A DNA stretch of 64,000 nucleotides from Cryptomeria japonica (Eukaryota > Streptophyta > Pinopsida > Cupressales > Cupressaceae). How positions within the stretch are numbered: position 1 is the stretch's first letter; every line of letters starts with the position of its first letter. The stretch is from assembly GCF_030272615.1 (NCBI RefSeq), contig NC_081410.1, positions 223,501,415 to 223,565,414 on the forward strand, in the 5' to 3' direction. The translations under genes were made by a program, and so were the position numbers. Below the pieces are notes generated by a model that saw only the letters and a list, made by a program, of their open reading frames with translations, did not search any database and was not told the origin of the DNA. Shown here piece by piece: positions 25,132 through 35,910 of this stretch.

Positions 25132-25582
25132 TGTTGGTGTTAATAAATATTCATTATGGATATTATTACACTTTACTTAAGTTAACTTAAGATAATGCAT
25201 CTCTTTGTAGTTTGGATTTGAGACACTTAGGGAAGTGTGCACATAGGGATAGAGATTGTAGGAGAAATTCCACCTTTTATGGTCTTTTTTTGTTGTTACA
25301 CTCCACATTCGGTGGGTCATTCACCTCTTGTGGAATATTATATTATTTCTCCTACCTACCCCTTGTATTTCTTACCTACCCTTGTTTCTCATTGAGCCAC
25401 ATGTCATGATTGTGTGCTCGTACATCCATATAGCCTTGCCTATATAAGAAGGCCTATATTCATTGTATTGGTGAATCCAATTGATCATTTTCATATTGAA
25501 GAGAATACAGTTTGTTCTTGTCATTCTTTTGTCTCTATTTTTATACTTCTCATTGTGCCCTTGATCTTGGCAAAATCTCACG
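25132..25582 (+). repeat. 3' LTR of Copia B
   Basis: Direct repeat of 19416-19861. It starts TGTTGGTGTTAATAAAT and ends AAAATCTCACG, followed immediately by the TSD GGTAC. Confidence 0.95.
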
Positions 25583-25799
25583 GGTACAAATGTCTCACCA
25601 TAATCAATTCCTTCCATTTGAGAATATCCTTTACAAACCAACCTAGCTTTGTTTCTTATAACTTGACCATCCTTATTCAGTTTATTTCAAAAATCCCATT
25701 TAGTTCCAATAGCATTCTTATTTTTAGGTCGAGAAACTAAAGACCAGGTTCCATTCTTTTCTATTTGATCTAGTTCATCTTCCATATCCTTTAACCAAT
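25583..25799 (-). pseudogene. RT segment of Copia A between elements B and L
   Basis: Only about 217 bases of A lie here. The minus-strand translation gives the N-terminal Copia RT signature: EDELDQIEKNGTWSLV, then [20 protein letters not shown]. It is bounded by the GGTAC duplication of B on one side and the 13-bp duplication of L on the other. One in-frame stop occurs near 25686. Confidence 0.92.
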
Positions 25800-25972
25800 A
25801 TTTTTTATTAATGAAAAAGCAGGTTTTGAAGGGGCCCCGAAACCCTTTACAAGAAAGACTTAAACAACAAAGCTACTAGAAATAGAAAGGAACAGAGCCA
25901 TAAAAGAAAAAACCAGTGGAAAACCAAAGAAAACCTAAAAAAGTCTCGAAAAGCCAGCAAGCTTTCCATAAA
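25800..25972 (-). other. 3' untranslated end of LINE L
   Basis: Minus-strand sequence after the last coding relic runs through a GTTTAAGTC...GGGCCCC stretch to CTTTTTCATTAATAAAAAAT at the TSD. This resembles plant LINE tails. No coding content. Confidence 0.6.
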
Positions 25973-27500
25973 TCAGATTTTTTCCAGGGCTTTAGCTAGG
26001 GTATTGCTAATTTCTTGCAGCTCTTTGATGTTGTCTTTGAAGTTAGGTGGATCCTTAGCAGCAGCAGCCACATCTTTCTTGATACTAGCTCTAGTTCTCT
26101 TCGTAGTATCGCTCGTCGGGGTAGCATCACCACTTCCAGTTTGGATGGTGTCCTCCTCTAGGTCAAGATCCACGACCAGTTTAGGAGTATGGTCAAAGAC
26201 CTTGGCAATGTCCTCTAGGTTTTTGGTGATAGCTGAGAGGATACTTGGGATAACTCCCATTAAATTTTTCATCACTTCTTTTCCCTCTTCCAATGATTTT
26301 ACCTTGTTCTCCATTTCCTGCTTCCAATTAATCTGCTCTCTGTTTTCATCCTCCCTCTTTTTATCTGAATTTATCCCTTTCCTTTCCAGGTTTTTCAGGG
26401 TTTCGTAGGTCTGTCAGTCAAAATCCATTCTGGCCTTCGAGAGCTTCTTGAGATTATCTAGAATAAGCCCCTCACCAGCACTTTCCTTGTCTTTGCTTTC
26501 CCTATCCTCAGTCAGGTCCTTCTCAGAGTCTTTGTTCATTTCCTTCTCAGAATTAACTTCAGTTTCCTCATTATCCTTAGGAGTTGTTTTTTCCATCAAA
26601 TGGCTATTGTCCTTACTAGGGCGTTCGCTTAGAATAGGTCTATCTTGACCAGGCTCAAAATCGCCACTTTCTTCCTCGTTACCCAACCCCTCATCTTTCC
26701 AGTTATCTTCACTGTTAGATTCGTCCGTCTCCATACCACTGCTTTCCTTGACAATGTCCTCTGTTACCAACCCAGGGGCACTTTTCTTTTTCTTGCTGGA
26801 TGATGTCTTCTCCTTGCTAGTTTCTCCCTCTTCCATCTTTCTCTTGCCTGGGGAAGTGGAAATCCACTTATTTTCCTATAGGGCAAGGGTTTTGCAATGC
26901 TCATAGATGAGCAGCAGGAGCCCGCAGTGGACTTGGAAAGGGACCGAAAAAGGTAGTAGGGCAGAGACACCTTTTTGTTGTGTCTGAAATGGGTTAAGAG
27001 CATGAAGTGGTAGGTGTGGGCCCTAGAGAAATGACCTTCAACCATGATACACTCCATTATTGCATTCAGGACCCAGCTCCACAACTTCTTGATGTTTGCA
27101 GCTTTGTAGTAGCCCCCGGTAGCCTTGCCTATTTTAGCTTGCTCTTTCTCTTTCCATGGGAATAGGTTAACCGCATTGTTGGAGACCTTGAGGTCTCAAA
27201 AGAAGTTAAGCCCGGTGTGGGGCATTCCAGTCATAGTGGAAATAATCCCAGCATCCAGCTTAAACTTAACTCCATAAAGTTTAAAAGAGCCATTAGAACA
27301 GTTTTCGGAAACCTTGGAAATGACTAAGTTAACCCTACCTTTGTCATAGTCCTCAAGCTTTTCCATGAAGCTGGTAAGAGAGCCCTTCTCCAGTTTCACC
27401 CAGACTTTTGGCATTTCTTTCCAAGTTGACATGTTGTCTTAGGTCTCCTCCCATTTTCGGATGCAGGCTATCTGCTCTGTTTCTCTACAAATTGAGACCT
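25973..27500 (-). pseudogene. Third coding relic in the 3' part of LINE L
   Basis: Downstream of the ORF2 stop and still inside the LINE's TSDs lies a long minus-strand coding relic. Its N-terminal part (27432-26940) reads as a globular domain: MSTWKEMPKVWVKLEKGSL, GVKFKLDAGIISTMTGMP, and KKVSLPYYLFRSLSK. This resembles the additional-ORF domain of plant retroelements. After one frameshift near 26930 comes an acidic, Ser/Glu/Lys-rich region (26836-26414) and then a coiled-coil-like tail (QEMENKVKSLEEGKEVMKNL, 26314 onward). Only a few in-frame stops interrupt it (near 27196 and 26414). I cannot assign a function. It could be a genuine third LINE ORF, a 3' transduction or an older insertion. 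Confidence 0.6.
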
Positions 27501-27632
27501 TCTTTCCCGATGCTGCTCAAGTTTTTGCACTGAGTAACCCACAAAGTGTGCAGCGACTTATTAGAAATAGTAGGGGATCTACCACAATGTCAGGTGATGA
27601 TGGCCTTTCCAGCAAGGTGTAAATGATGCTTT

Positions 27633-30600
27633 TTACTTGTCATGATTTAATTGTCCTTCTCTCCCCGTATAACGGTCCAATCTGAGGATCTGTTTAATAT
27701 TTAAATTGAGGTCCTCCTCATGCCAAATCATTTGAAAGTCGGAGTTAACTCTAGTATTCACTAAACAGTCAGCAACACTATTTTTCTCTCTGAAGGCATG
27801 TTGAATAATAATTTCTTTGAAACTGGCAATGATTTCTCTAGCTTTCATGATGATACTCTCAATAGACCAAGAAGGCTCCGATTCCCCCTTTAAGCACTTA
27901 ATAATATTAAGTGAATCCCCCTCAAGCCATATTTTATCATAATTTAGATTTTTGGCTATAATTAAGGTATTCAAGGCAGCAGAGGCTTAAGCAAAATGGC
28001 TAGTTTGATTCCCTAGAGGACCAGCCACCACCTTAAGACAACTTCCAGCAAAATTTTTGACAATGCCCCCATATCTAGCTTTACCCGGATTCCCTTTAGA
28101 AGCCCCATCGAAGTTAGTCTTAATCCATCCCTGCAGAGGAAAACACTAGACAAGACCTTCTCTGCCTTTCTCCTTGCTAGTAGTGGTAGTAGAAAGGTTT
28201 CACCTATCTTTGAAATCATCTTTAGTAGCAGGTCCTTGATCAGTACAGTAGAGGCATTCAAAAATACTCCTAAAGATTTTATCTACAACCACTTCAGGAA
28301 TAGCCCTTTTATCCCTAAAAATCCTGTTGTTGCGCTCTTTCCATATATTCCAAATAACAATCGGTAGAGTAAGTCTCCAGGTCTCCACAATTTTAGGATT
28401 AGAGTTAGGACAACGCCATTGAAGCCAAGTGTCACCTAGAGAGTTCGGGAAGACCCAGCTTAGGTTCCACCTGGAAAGGATGATTTTCCAGATATCCTAG
28501 CTAAAAGAGAATTGAATGAGAATATGGCAAGTTGTCTCTTCTTCCCTGCAACAAAGAGAACACCTATTAGGAAAAATAATGCCTCTTTTATGAAGATTAT
28601 CCAAGGTTAATATCTTATTTTGGATGAAAATCCAGAAGAAGATATTGACTTTAGGAACTAATTTCTTATTCCAAACTTTAGCCCAAATAGGAATTTCTTC
28701 CACCGGGACATTGTGAATAGCCACAATAGAGGAAATAGAGTATTTCCCATCCATAGTTTCCCCCCATATCAGTTTATCATCTTTATTGTCTCTAGGGATT
28801 TTAGCAGAGAGAGCAATCTGAAGGAACTTGAGATTCAGACACTACTCGCTAAAGTCAATCCAGTCCCCATTTCTCTAGTAATCTCTTACCATTTCACCAT
28901 ACCTGTATTTGAAACTGTCTTTCCAATATTTGAGGATAGGAATTTCCTCCAGAGGTTTATCCAGGATCCATCTATCTTCTCAAAATCTTATTCTCCTCTC
29001 ATCCCCAAGGTTCCAGGTTCTACCAACAGTAGCCCAGCATTTAGCAGATTGTACGACATTCCAAATGGTAGATCCATCAATAGAGAAAGAGTTGTCAAAG
29101 AATTCCTCCTCAGAAGGTTGCATATAGAGATATTTGTTTTTCCAAATAGAGTTCCATTCTCTTTCCTCCCCTTTGAATCTTCATATTTTCTTGGCTAATA
29201 AAACTTTATTCATAGAACCAATGTTCCTTAAGCCCAGCCCACCTGAGGCCTTAGGGGAACAAATGTTATTCCAAGAAATAAGGGGGATTCTATTTTTAAC
29301 TTCTACACCTGACCAAAGGAACTTTTTTTGGATTCTTTCAATAGCTTCTGCAAACTTTGAGGGGATTTTGAACAAGCTAAGAGCATACACAGGAAGATTT
29401 TGGAGAGTGGCTTTGAGCAGAGTGACTTTACCTACTTGACTAAGGACAGCCCCTTTCCAGCTAGCAAGTTTCAAGTTAAGTCTGTCTATTAACTTATTCC
29501 AGAAGGAATCCTCGGGCTTGAGACATAAAGGAAGCCTCAAATAGGAAGAAGGAAACTCAAAGATGTTGCATCCAAGAATCCTACTAATCCTTAGTTGCCT
29601 TTGGACCGAGGTGTTGATGAAAAACAAAGAGCTTTTATCCCAGTTGATTTTTTTGCCAGAGGCAGATTCATAGGTATTCAGAATAATCTTCATATTTTTG
29701 GCTTCCAAGATGGTGGCTTCCCCCATGGTGATAGAGTCATCAATGAATTGTTCATGAGAGCAGACAACATTAGATGAAGAAGATTTCAGACCCTTAAGAT
29801 TGCCTTCTTCCACATTTTTAAGGATAAATCTACCCAAGCATTCAGCAAGAATGGTGAACAGGATAGGGGAGATGGGGTCTTCCTGTCTGAGACCTCTGGA
29901 GCTTTTGAAGAAACTAGACGGGGAGCCATTAACAATAACAGTAGAGGAGGAAGTTTCCATGAGTTGAGAACAGAGCTGGATAACTTTGTCACCAAAACCA
30001 AACAATTTCATGATCCTAAGGAGAAACTGCCAGTTCACTCTATCAAAAGCTTTAGCCATGTCTAACTGAAAGAAGAATCCCTGGTCATTCACCACTTTCA
30101 AGGAGTGGATATTTTCATGGATAGAGATAATAGAGTCCAAAATCTATCTTCCAGGGACAAAGCCATTCTGCTAGACAGAAATAATCCTTGGGAGAATATC
30201 CAGCAACCTAGAAGCCAAAACCTTGGATAGGATCTTGTAGGAAGAGTTACACAAGCTGATGGGTCTAAACTTGTTAAGAGAATCAACTCTAGGGCTCTTT
30301 GGGATTAGGACAATGAAAGTGGCATTCAGTTCCTTAAGAAGTCTTCTGGAGCCAAAGAATTCCTTAACACCATTGCATATGTCAGCCTCCACTATGTGCC
30401 AGAAGTTTTGGAAGAAAAACATGGGGAAGCCGTCTGGACCAGGGGATTTATCACCCTGAAAGGAGAACATCACCTTTCTAATTTCTAGATCAGAAGGAAT
30501 ACGAGATCAGAGGCGATTGTTAGCTTCCGACGGGATAGAAGGTATAGCTTGTAAAAGGGTATTTTGCTTGTTGAAATCCAGGTTATCCACTTCACCCAAC

Positions 30601-31256
30601 AAGGTACTGAAATGCTCGAGAGCTTCCTTCCTGATGTCACAATCCTCTGTTAGGATGCCTTTATTGCAGGTTAGTCTGGATATTCTGTTGGCTACCCTAT
30701 GCTTAAGAGAGATTAAGTGAAAGAAGTGGGTGTTTTTATCTCCTTCCTTCAGGAACAAGGCTCTGGAACTTTGTCTCCAGAAAGTCTCTTCATTAGAAAT
30801 GATGGAGTGGTATTTAGATAAAAGATCATTTTCAACCATCCTAAGATCTTTGGTCAACCCCACCTCTTAGATTCTATCCTGTACATACTTTATTTTAGAT
30901 TTGACTTGAGTTTTGTTCTTGAATATGTCCCCAAAAATCTCTTTGTTCTAGGTTTTAATTTTGGCTTTTATGATGTTGAGTTTTTTGGCAATTCTAAAAA
31001 GAGCCTTGCCCTCCACTTCAGAGTTCCACCATTCAGTAATGCAAGCTTCCAAAGAAAGATGGGAGAGCCAAGATTTTTCAAATCTAAAAGGGAAGTTTCT
31101 CTTTGTTGAAAAAGAGTTGGCAGAAAAGGAGCTGGGGAAATGGTCTGAACCAATTTTGATAATAGAAGCAAGGGAGCAGCTATACTTAGAAAGCTAGTAA
31201 GGAGAAATTAAAGATCTATCAAGCTTAACTTGAATCAGATCAGCTTCGGTTCTTCT
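27633..31256 (-). pseudogene. LINE L ORF2, RT to RNase H
   Basis: Second part of ORF2, continuing from the endonuclease across element G. RT motifs run on the minus strand: GDKSPGPDGF (about 30460-30430), IPKSPRVDSLNKFRPISLC, FQLDMAKAFDRVNW (about 30075), GLRQEDPISPILF and the active-site segment EQFIDDS (about 29740), where plant L1s usually have F-A-D-D. A zf-RVT-like region follows (KVWNKKLVPKVNIFFWI, CSLCCREEETTCHIL, 28680-28510). RNase H of the RVT_3 type comes next, with LEGDSLNIIKCLKGE near 27920 and AFREKNSVADCLVN near 27795. Stops, many TAG, occur for example at two sites just upstream of 30140. The product would nick and copy at the target; this copy is dead. Confidence 0.92.
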
Positions 31257-32594
31257 TGTAGACATCTAAAAATGGTCAACGCTTGTGGATTCATACTTTA
31301 ACATTTGCGCATTGCATTATTTTAGGGTTCTTGCGTTGCATTAACATTTCTTCTATGTTGCACACTTGGTCTTTATCATTTGCAAGAATCGAGTCCTTCT
31401 TCTGCTTTCCTCATTTTTATCACTTTTCAATTAGGGTTTTGTCCTCTTATCAATCTTGTCATTTTGAGATCGATTTGTCATTGATCCTCATCCTTGTCAA
31501 TCTCGTCAATTTTATGATCGATTTGTCATCGATCCTTGTCCTCTTCAATCATGTCAATTGGTGCATATCAATTTGGTCTCTTTATCATTATTGGTCAATT
31601 TGTCAACCAATTTCAATTGTTTATCAATCAAATCATTTATCAAGTCAGAATCATGATCGCATTGACCCTACATCAATTATCTTTTGTCAAGACCTAATCT
31701 TCTAAGGTTTTATGATTTATTCATTTAATCTTGTTTGTCATTTTCCCTCTAGGTTAAATAATTTATATATTTATCCTAAGTCTTCATGTCATAATTAAAT
31801 ATTTATTTAATTGGCTAATTAATTCCCTCTCTTTTTGTGAATTAATTAATGAATGAAAAATTGTTAATTAATTCACCTAATTTTCTAATTTCATCAATTT
31901 CTAATTTTCTAATTTCATCATTTCTAATTTTCTAATTTCCTAATTTTCTAATTTTCCTAATTCCTAATTTCCACCTATTTTCTAATTTGTCAAATTCAAT
32001 TTCCACCTAATTAATTTCTCTCTAGTCTCTCCCTATTTTTGTGCTTCAGTGGAAGCATGAATTTCTCATGCGTCATACTTTTGGCATAGCAAGATGTCAT
32101 AAGCTTCTAGTCCTCTAACCTTTGCATTGGCAATATGTCATAATTCATGACATAGAAGGTGTCATAACCACCTTCTTTCCACTCAATTGTGCCATTTTTG
32201 AGAGCAATTGCCTTTAATATCAATTTCATGCTAATCTTGTCTTTTCTCCAATTTGTCTATAAATTGGATGAATTTCTTCAATCAAAAGGGTCAAATCAAT
32301 CACGCTTCTAGTACCCTTATGTTGTCATCTTGTCTCATCAATCTTGCTTTCGCATTAGGCTTATGCACTTGAAGGTGAGATCCACAAAACAAAGCTATTT
32401 GAAGGAGAAAGAAGGACAATGGAGCGACATGAAGGAGACATCTGCATTTGGTTTGCTTAGATTTCATTTAGAATGTCTTGTCTTCATGTTTTCATTGAAT
32501 GTTTTTAGGATTGTTATCACTGCATTTTAGTTTTCATGATTGAACTAGGATAATTCCTATTTTCTTTGATGATTTTCCCAAATTCCTATCTACA
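31257..32594 (+). repeat. 5' LTR of giant element G
   Basis: 1,338 bp. It contains two related modules ATCGATTTGTCA(T/C) 48 bases apart (31469 and 31517), runs of TCAAT/GTCAATT, and a low-complexity CTAATTTTCTAATTTC block at about 31865-31990. A TATA box lies near 32258. Compared with the 3' copy it carries an extra 12 bases near 31450. Confidence 0.96.
32258..32264 (+). promoter_or_regulatory. TATA box in the 5' LTR of G
   Basis: TATAAAT in CTCCAATTTGTCTATAAATT, identical in the 3' LTR at 52178. It is the only well-formed TATA box near the expected U3/R boundary and would drive the genomic RNA of G. Confidence 0.6.
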
Positions 32595-32599
32595 TTAAT

Positions 32600-32617
32600 T
32601 GGTGAACCCGACGTGAA
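32600..32617 (+). other. Primer-binding site of giant element G
   Basis: TGGTGAACCCGACGTGAA starts five bases after the LTR end. TGG at the start fits complementarity to a tRNA CCA end. It is clearly not the initiator-Met type. I do not assign the tRNA with confidence. Confidence 0.65.
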
Positions 32618-32699
32618 CTAACCCCCTAACCATGCTTTTGAGTTCTTTTGAGTTGATTTGCAGGTGAAAAACTCAAGAAACAGGGTAATTTAGGGCTTT

Positions 32700-32875
32700 C
32701 TGGGCACTTATGCACCTGTGTAGGAGAGTTCTGCGCCTATGTCAAGCAATCTACGCCTATGTCAAGGACTTCTGCACCTATGTCAAAGGGATCTGTGCTT
32801 GTGTTACTGCATTCTGTGCCTATGTTATTGCATTTTGTGCTTGTGTGAGACATTATGCGCTTGTGTAAGGCCAGA
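32700..32875 (+). repeat. Degenerate tandem repeat in the leader of G
   Basis: About eight imperfect units of 20-27 bases built on TCTGCGCCTATGTCAAG, drifting to TCTGTGCTTGTGTTACTG. It lies just after the primer-binding site. It could be a packaging or structural RNA signal; no protein is evident. Confidence 0.65.
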
Positions 32876-34740
32876 AACAAAGGTAAAAAGCAGTGTTTTT
32901 ACTTGCAAATTGCTTTGTTTTGCATTCTGTTTCTGCTTTTTGGTTTTTCTTTGGTATTGATTCTCTATGTAGCACCTTGGCATTACGCATGAAAAAGACA
33001 AAAAATGGAACTACTAACAAATTTTATGTAGGTTCGCTAGTCAAAGACCAAACAAATCAAACTTCTAACTTGGTGATTTTGCAGGTTGCCTTGTATTTCA
33101 ACCAAACTTTTGTGTTTGTGATTCATAATTAGGCACCTAGTATTATTGCTAAGTAGGATGGAATGAATGTGTGTTTGCTTTTATTGTCAAGTTTGACATT
33201 GGAGTAGGAGAGTATGCTCTCATCCTTCTTAGGGTGATTAGAAATCCAGATCTTCGATACCATTCTCATGGCTCAGATTGTTTATTACCTTTAGAGGGCC
33301 TGCCTTCCCGACCATTTGCTTTCTTTTGCAAGCAAGTGACAATCATGAGAAGGGAACGACCCAAAGTGAGCACAGCCAGAGTACCTTGGCATTCTAACTC
33401 ACTATAAATAAATACCTGATGGGCAAAAGCTTTGAAGGAAGAGTTACGTGGGAATTGTAGTTACTTGGGAAGTGATGACCCTTGGACTCTTTCTCATATC
33501 AACATCTAAGTAGGGCCTCACAGTCTAAATTATGCTTGTGCGACTACATTTGTTTGGTATCTTGGTGGGCTTAATGTCTCAATCACGCTTGCATGACACC
33601 AAGGAGTAACGCTTAACAGAAATCCTTACTAAATACCTTGTATTTAGAGGCCAAAAAAAAATCCTTCTAGTTGCTTGAGAAGGACAAGTTCGGATACTTG
33701 GAAGAGATACTAAGTTTTCCATGGGGAGATTTCCATGGGGACTGATGCTTGGTTGCCCTGAGAAGTGAGTGCCGTGGAGGGGAGCCTATGGGGTCAAGCA
33801 TCTATGTATTCTCCTTGAATCTCATAACGAGTCTACCTCTCAAGTATTTACTATCCTTGCCATCCATAAGAAATGTGTGAATGAGCATGATTGTCTTGAG
33901 TCTAGGTTAAAATATCTTGTCTTCTTTGCTTGTCAAAAGTTGAGTTGTGTCTCATTTCAAAAAACAAGACAAATTGATTCAAAACAAGGTTAAACACAAG
34001 AGTATTTCATTCAACAAAGTTCAAAACACCTTCAAACATGGTTGTCAAACATTTTTCAAAATCTTGTCTCAACATTCATGTCACTTAGATTTAGGTTCAT
34101 CCTAGGTTTGCATTTTGCAAATTCATTGTCAATTACCAAGGTTAAGTTTCACCTAGGTCATACTCCTTTGCATATCAATAAGGGTCATCCATTTGCATGT
34201 GTCCTCTTGCATTAGAGTAATACCATTTCATAATTCAACCTTAGGTTTTGCCTTAGGTTGACATTGTCATACATTTGCATTTGCATCCTTGTCCTAATAA
34301 CATTAGGTCACATTTTCATACCCTAGGTCTCTTCATTAAGCTTAGGTCATTATCATATCATATTAGGGTCATTTGCATAGTAATTGTCCCTTTGCATATA
34401 GTGTCAAAACTTGGTTTTGTCATACTTGAGTAATCCAAATCTTTGATAAACCCTAAGTCATTGTTAAGAAGTCTAGACCTTATCAAACTTTTGTCTTTTT
34501 GTCATCAATGTCATTTGGTCAAACCTAGCTTAGTATCCAAGCATATAGGTGAGACATTGTCATTTTGTCCTTTGAGGTCTAGACATCATTTCAATTTCCT
34601 AAGGGTCTCATTTTTAGAATTGCATTCATGAGTTTGTCAAAATATTGAAAAACAACAAAAACATTAAGTTGCATTGTCATCCTTCTAAGTTGCATTTGTC
34701 AATCCCATTAGTTGCATTGCATAGTGACATGTTTGTTTAA
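32876..34740 (+). other. Long untranslated leader of G
   Basis: About 1.9 kb without a recognisable domain. The 34080-34640 part is rich in recurring phrases such as CCTTAGGTT, CCTAGGTC and TTTGCAT. Short open frames occur but show no family features. A long leader is common in very large plant Gypsy elements. Confidence 0.5.
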
Positions 34741-35910
34741 ATGAGGTCTCAACCTTCTTACGAAGCCATGTCATCACAATTGAGAAATCAATCATGTCAA
34801 TCCAATCTCTACATGTCTCAGAACTTGGATCAAACTTATCATGATGATGTAAATGTCCAAATACAAAAACTAGAGGAGAAACTAGCTCAAGAAAATGAGA
34901 TTTTGGAACAAAGAGTGAAAAACATTGAGAAGAATAGATCACAAATGTCCAAAATGTTTCAAAAATTTCCAGGTCAAAATCCAAAGATTGAGCCAATTGA
35001 TGTAAGATCTCTTCTTGAACGATCAGACATACCAGCTCTCCTCTCCCAAATAGAGATGATGAAACAATTTTAAGAAAAGAGACAACATCAATTTCAACAT
35101 TATGTGCCTCCACAACAAGAACAAGAAGGTGTTTACTATCAATCAGATTTTCAACCAATAAAACCAATGGTTCAACCAATTGTTCAACATATACAACCAA
35201 TACAACCAATGGTCCAATTTCAACAATATGTCCAACCAACTATACAATGTCCACAAATGGTTCAACCAATGGTGGAATATCAATGTCAACAACCACAACC
35301 AAACATTCAAAAACAAAGGTTGCAACACACACCAACCCAAGTTTCAAACATGTTAGAACAATTGAACCAAGTCCAATATCAAAACATGACATCATATCAG
35401 AACCAACTCCTTGCCAAACAAGTTCAAATTCCAGATACAACTATGTCAAAACCTCGAAAGAAAGGTGGCTTTATTGAAATGATCTTAAGGAAATTACCAA
35501 GTGAGTTCTTTGAGGAAGATCAAGATAATACAATTATGTTTGGCAATGCCTCATCTCTCCACAAACAAATTGACTCTCCAGTGGCATCTATCCCTACACC
35601 TTTAGAAGTTTCACAAGAACCTTCTATATTGTCCTTATCAAACAATACACCCAAGGATGCAATTATCCAAGGGCTATCCATAATTGATTGCCACGATAAT
35701 CCAATTCATGATGCACATCCTTGTCATGTTTCAGAAATACAAGACCCAATGCCACCATGCACTTTATTGCCATTACCTATTTTAGAGGACCCCATTCGAA
35801 GTCCCTCTTCCTCATGTTCAAGCATTGATTCCTTGCCAGAATCCATCACAAATGTTCAAAGTGCATCATGTAGAGTTCAGATTAGCAGCCTATCCAGAAG
35901 CATCATATAA
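34741..35910 (+). pseudogene. Gag-position Q-rich frame of G (one stop, no canonical gag core)
   Basis: A single frame from the ATG at 34741 to the stop at 35908, broken only by TAA at 35071-35073. The N-terminal third has a coiled-coil-like stretch (IQKLEEKLAQENEILEQRVK). The middle is Gln/Pro-rich with repeated QPMVQ/QPIVQ/IQPMVQ units. A basic-to-acidic segment follows (KPRKKGGFIEMILRKLPSEF). I see neither a Retrotrans_gag core nor a CCHC knuckle. It occupies the gag position and overlaps the start of pol, which lies in another frame. It may be a rearranged gag with the capsid core deleted, or a non-standard structural protein. Confidence 0.6.

Larger units (their letters stand above)
19416..25582 (+). 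mobile_element. Copia element B (6.17 kb) inserted in RT of Copia A
   Basis: LTRs at 19416-19861 and 25132-25582, with an exact 5-bp TSD GGTAC at 19411-19415 and 25583-25587. The insertion is in the opposite orientation to A and lies within A's RT. By hand I count about 21 substitutions and one 5-base indel across the roughly 446-bp LTR pair (about 95% identity), so B is clearly younger than A. Confidence 0.95.

Noticed and set aside
31283-31705. Open frame present in both LTRs of G (also 51215-51625)
   Set aside because: Conserved only because LTRs are repeats; the translation is low complexity from TCAAT/TTGTC repeats.
34685-35239. 184-residue hydrophobic frame on the minus strand opposite the Q-rich gag-like frame of G
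   Set aside because: It mirrors the CAA/CCA-rich sense frame; Val/Leu richness follows from antisense of Gln/Pro codons. No signal peptide or envelope motif.
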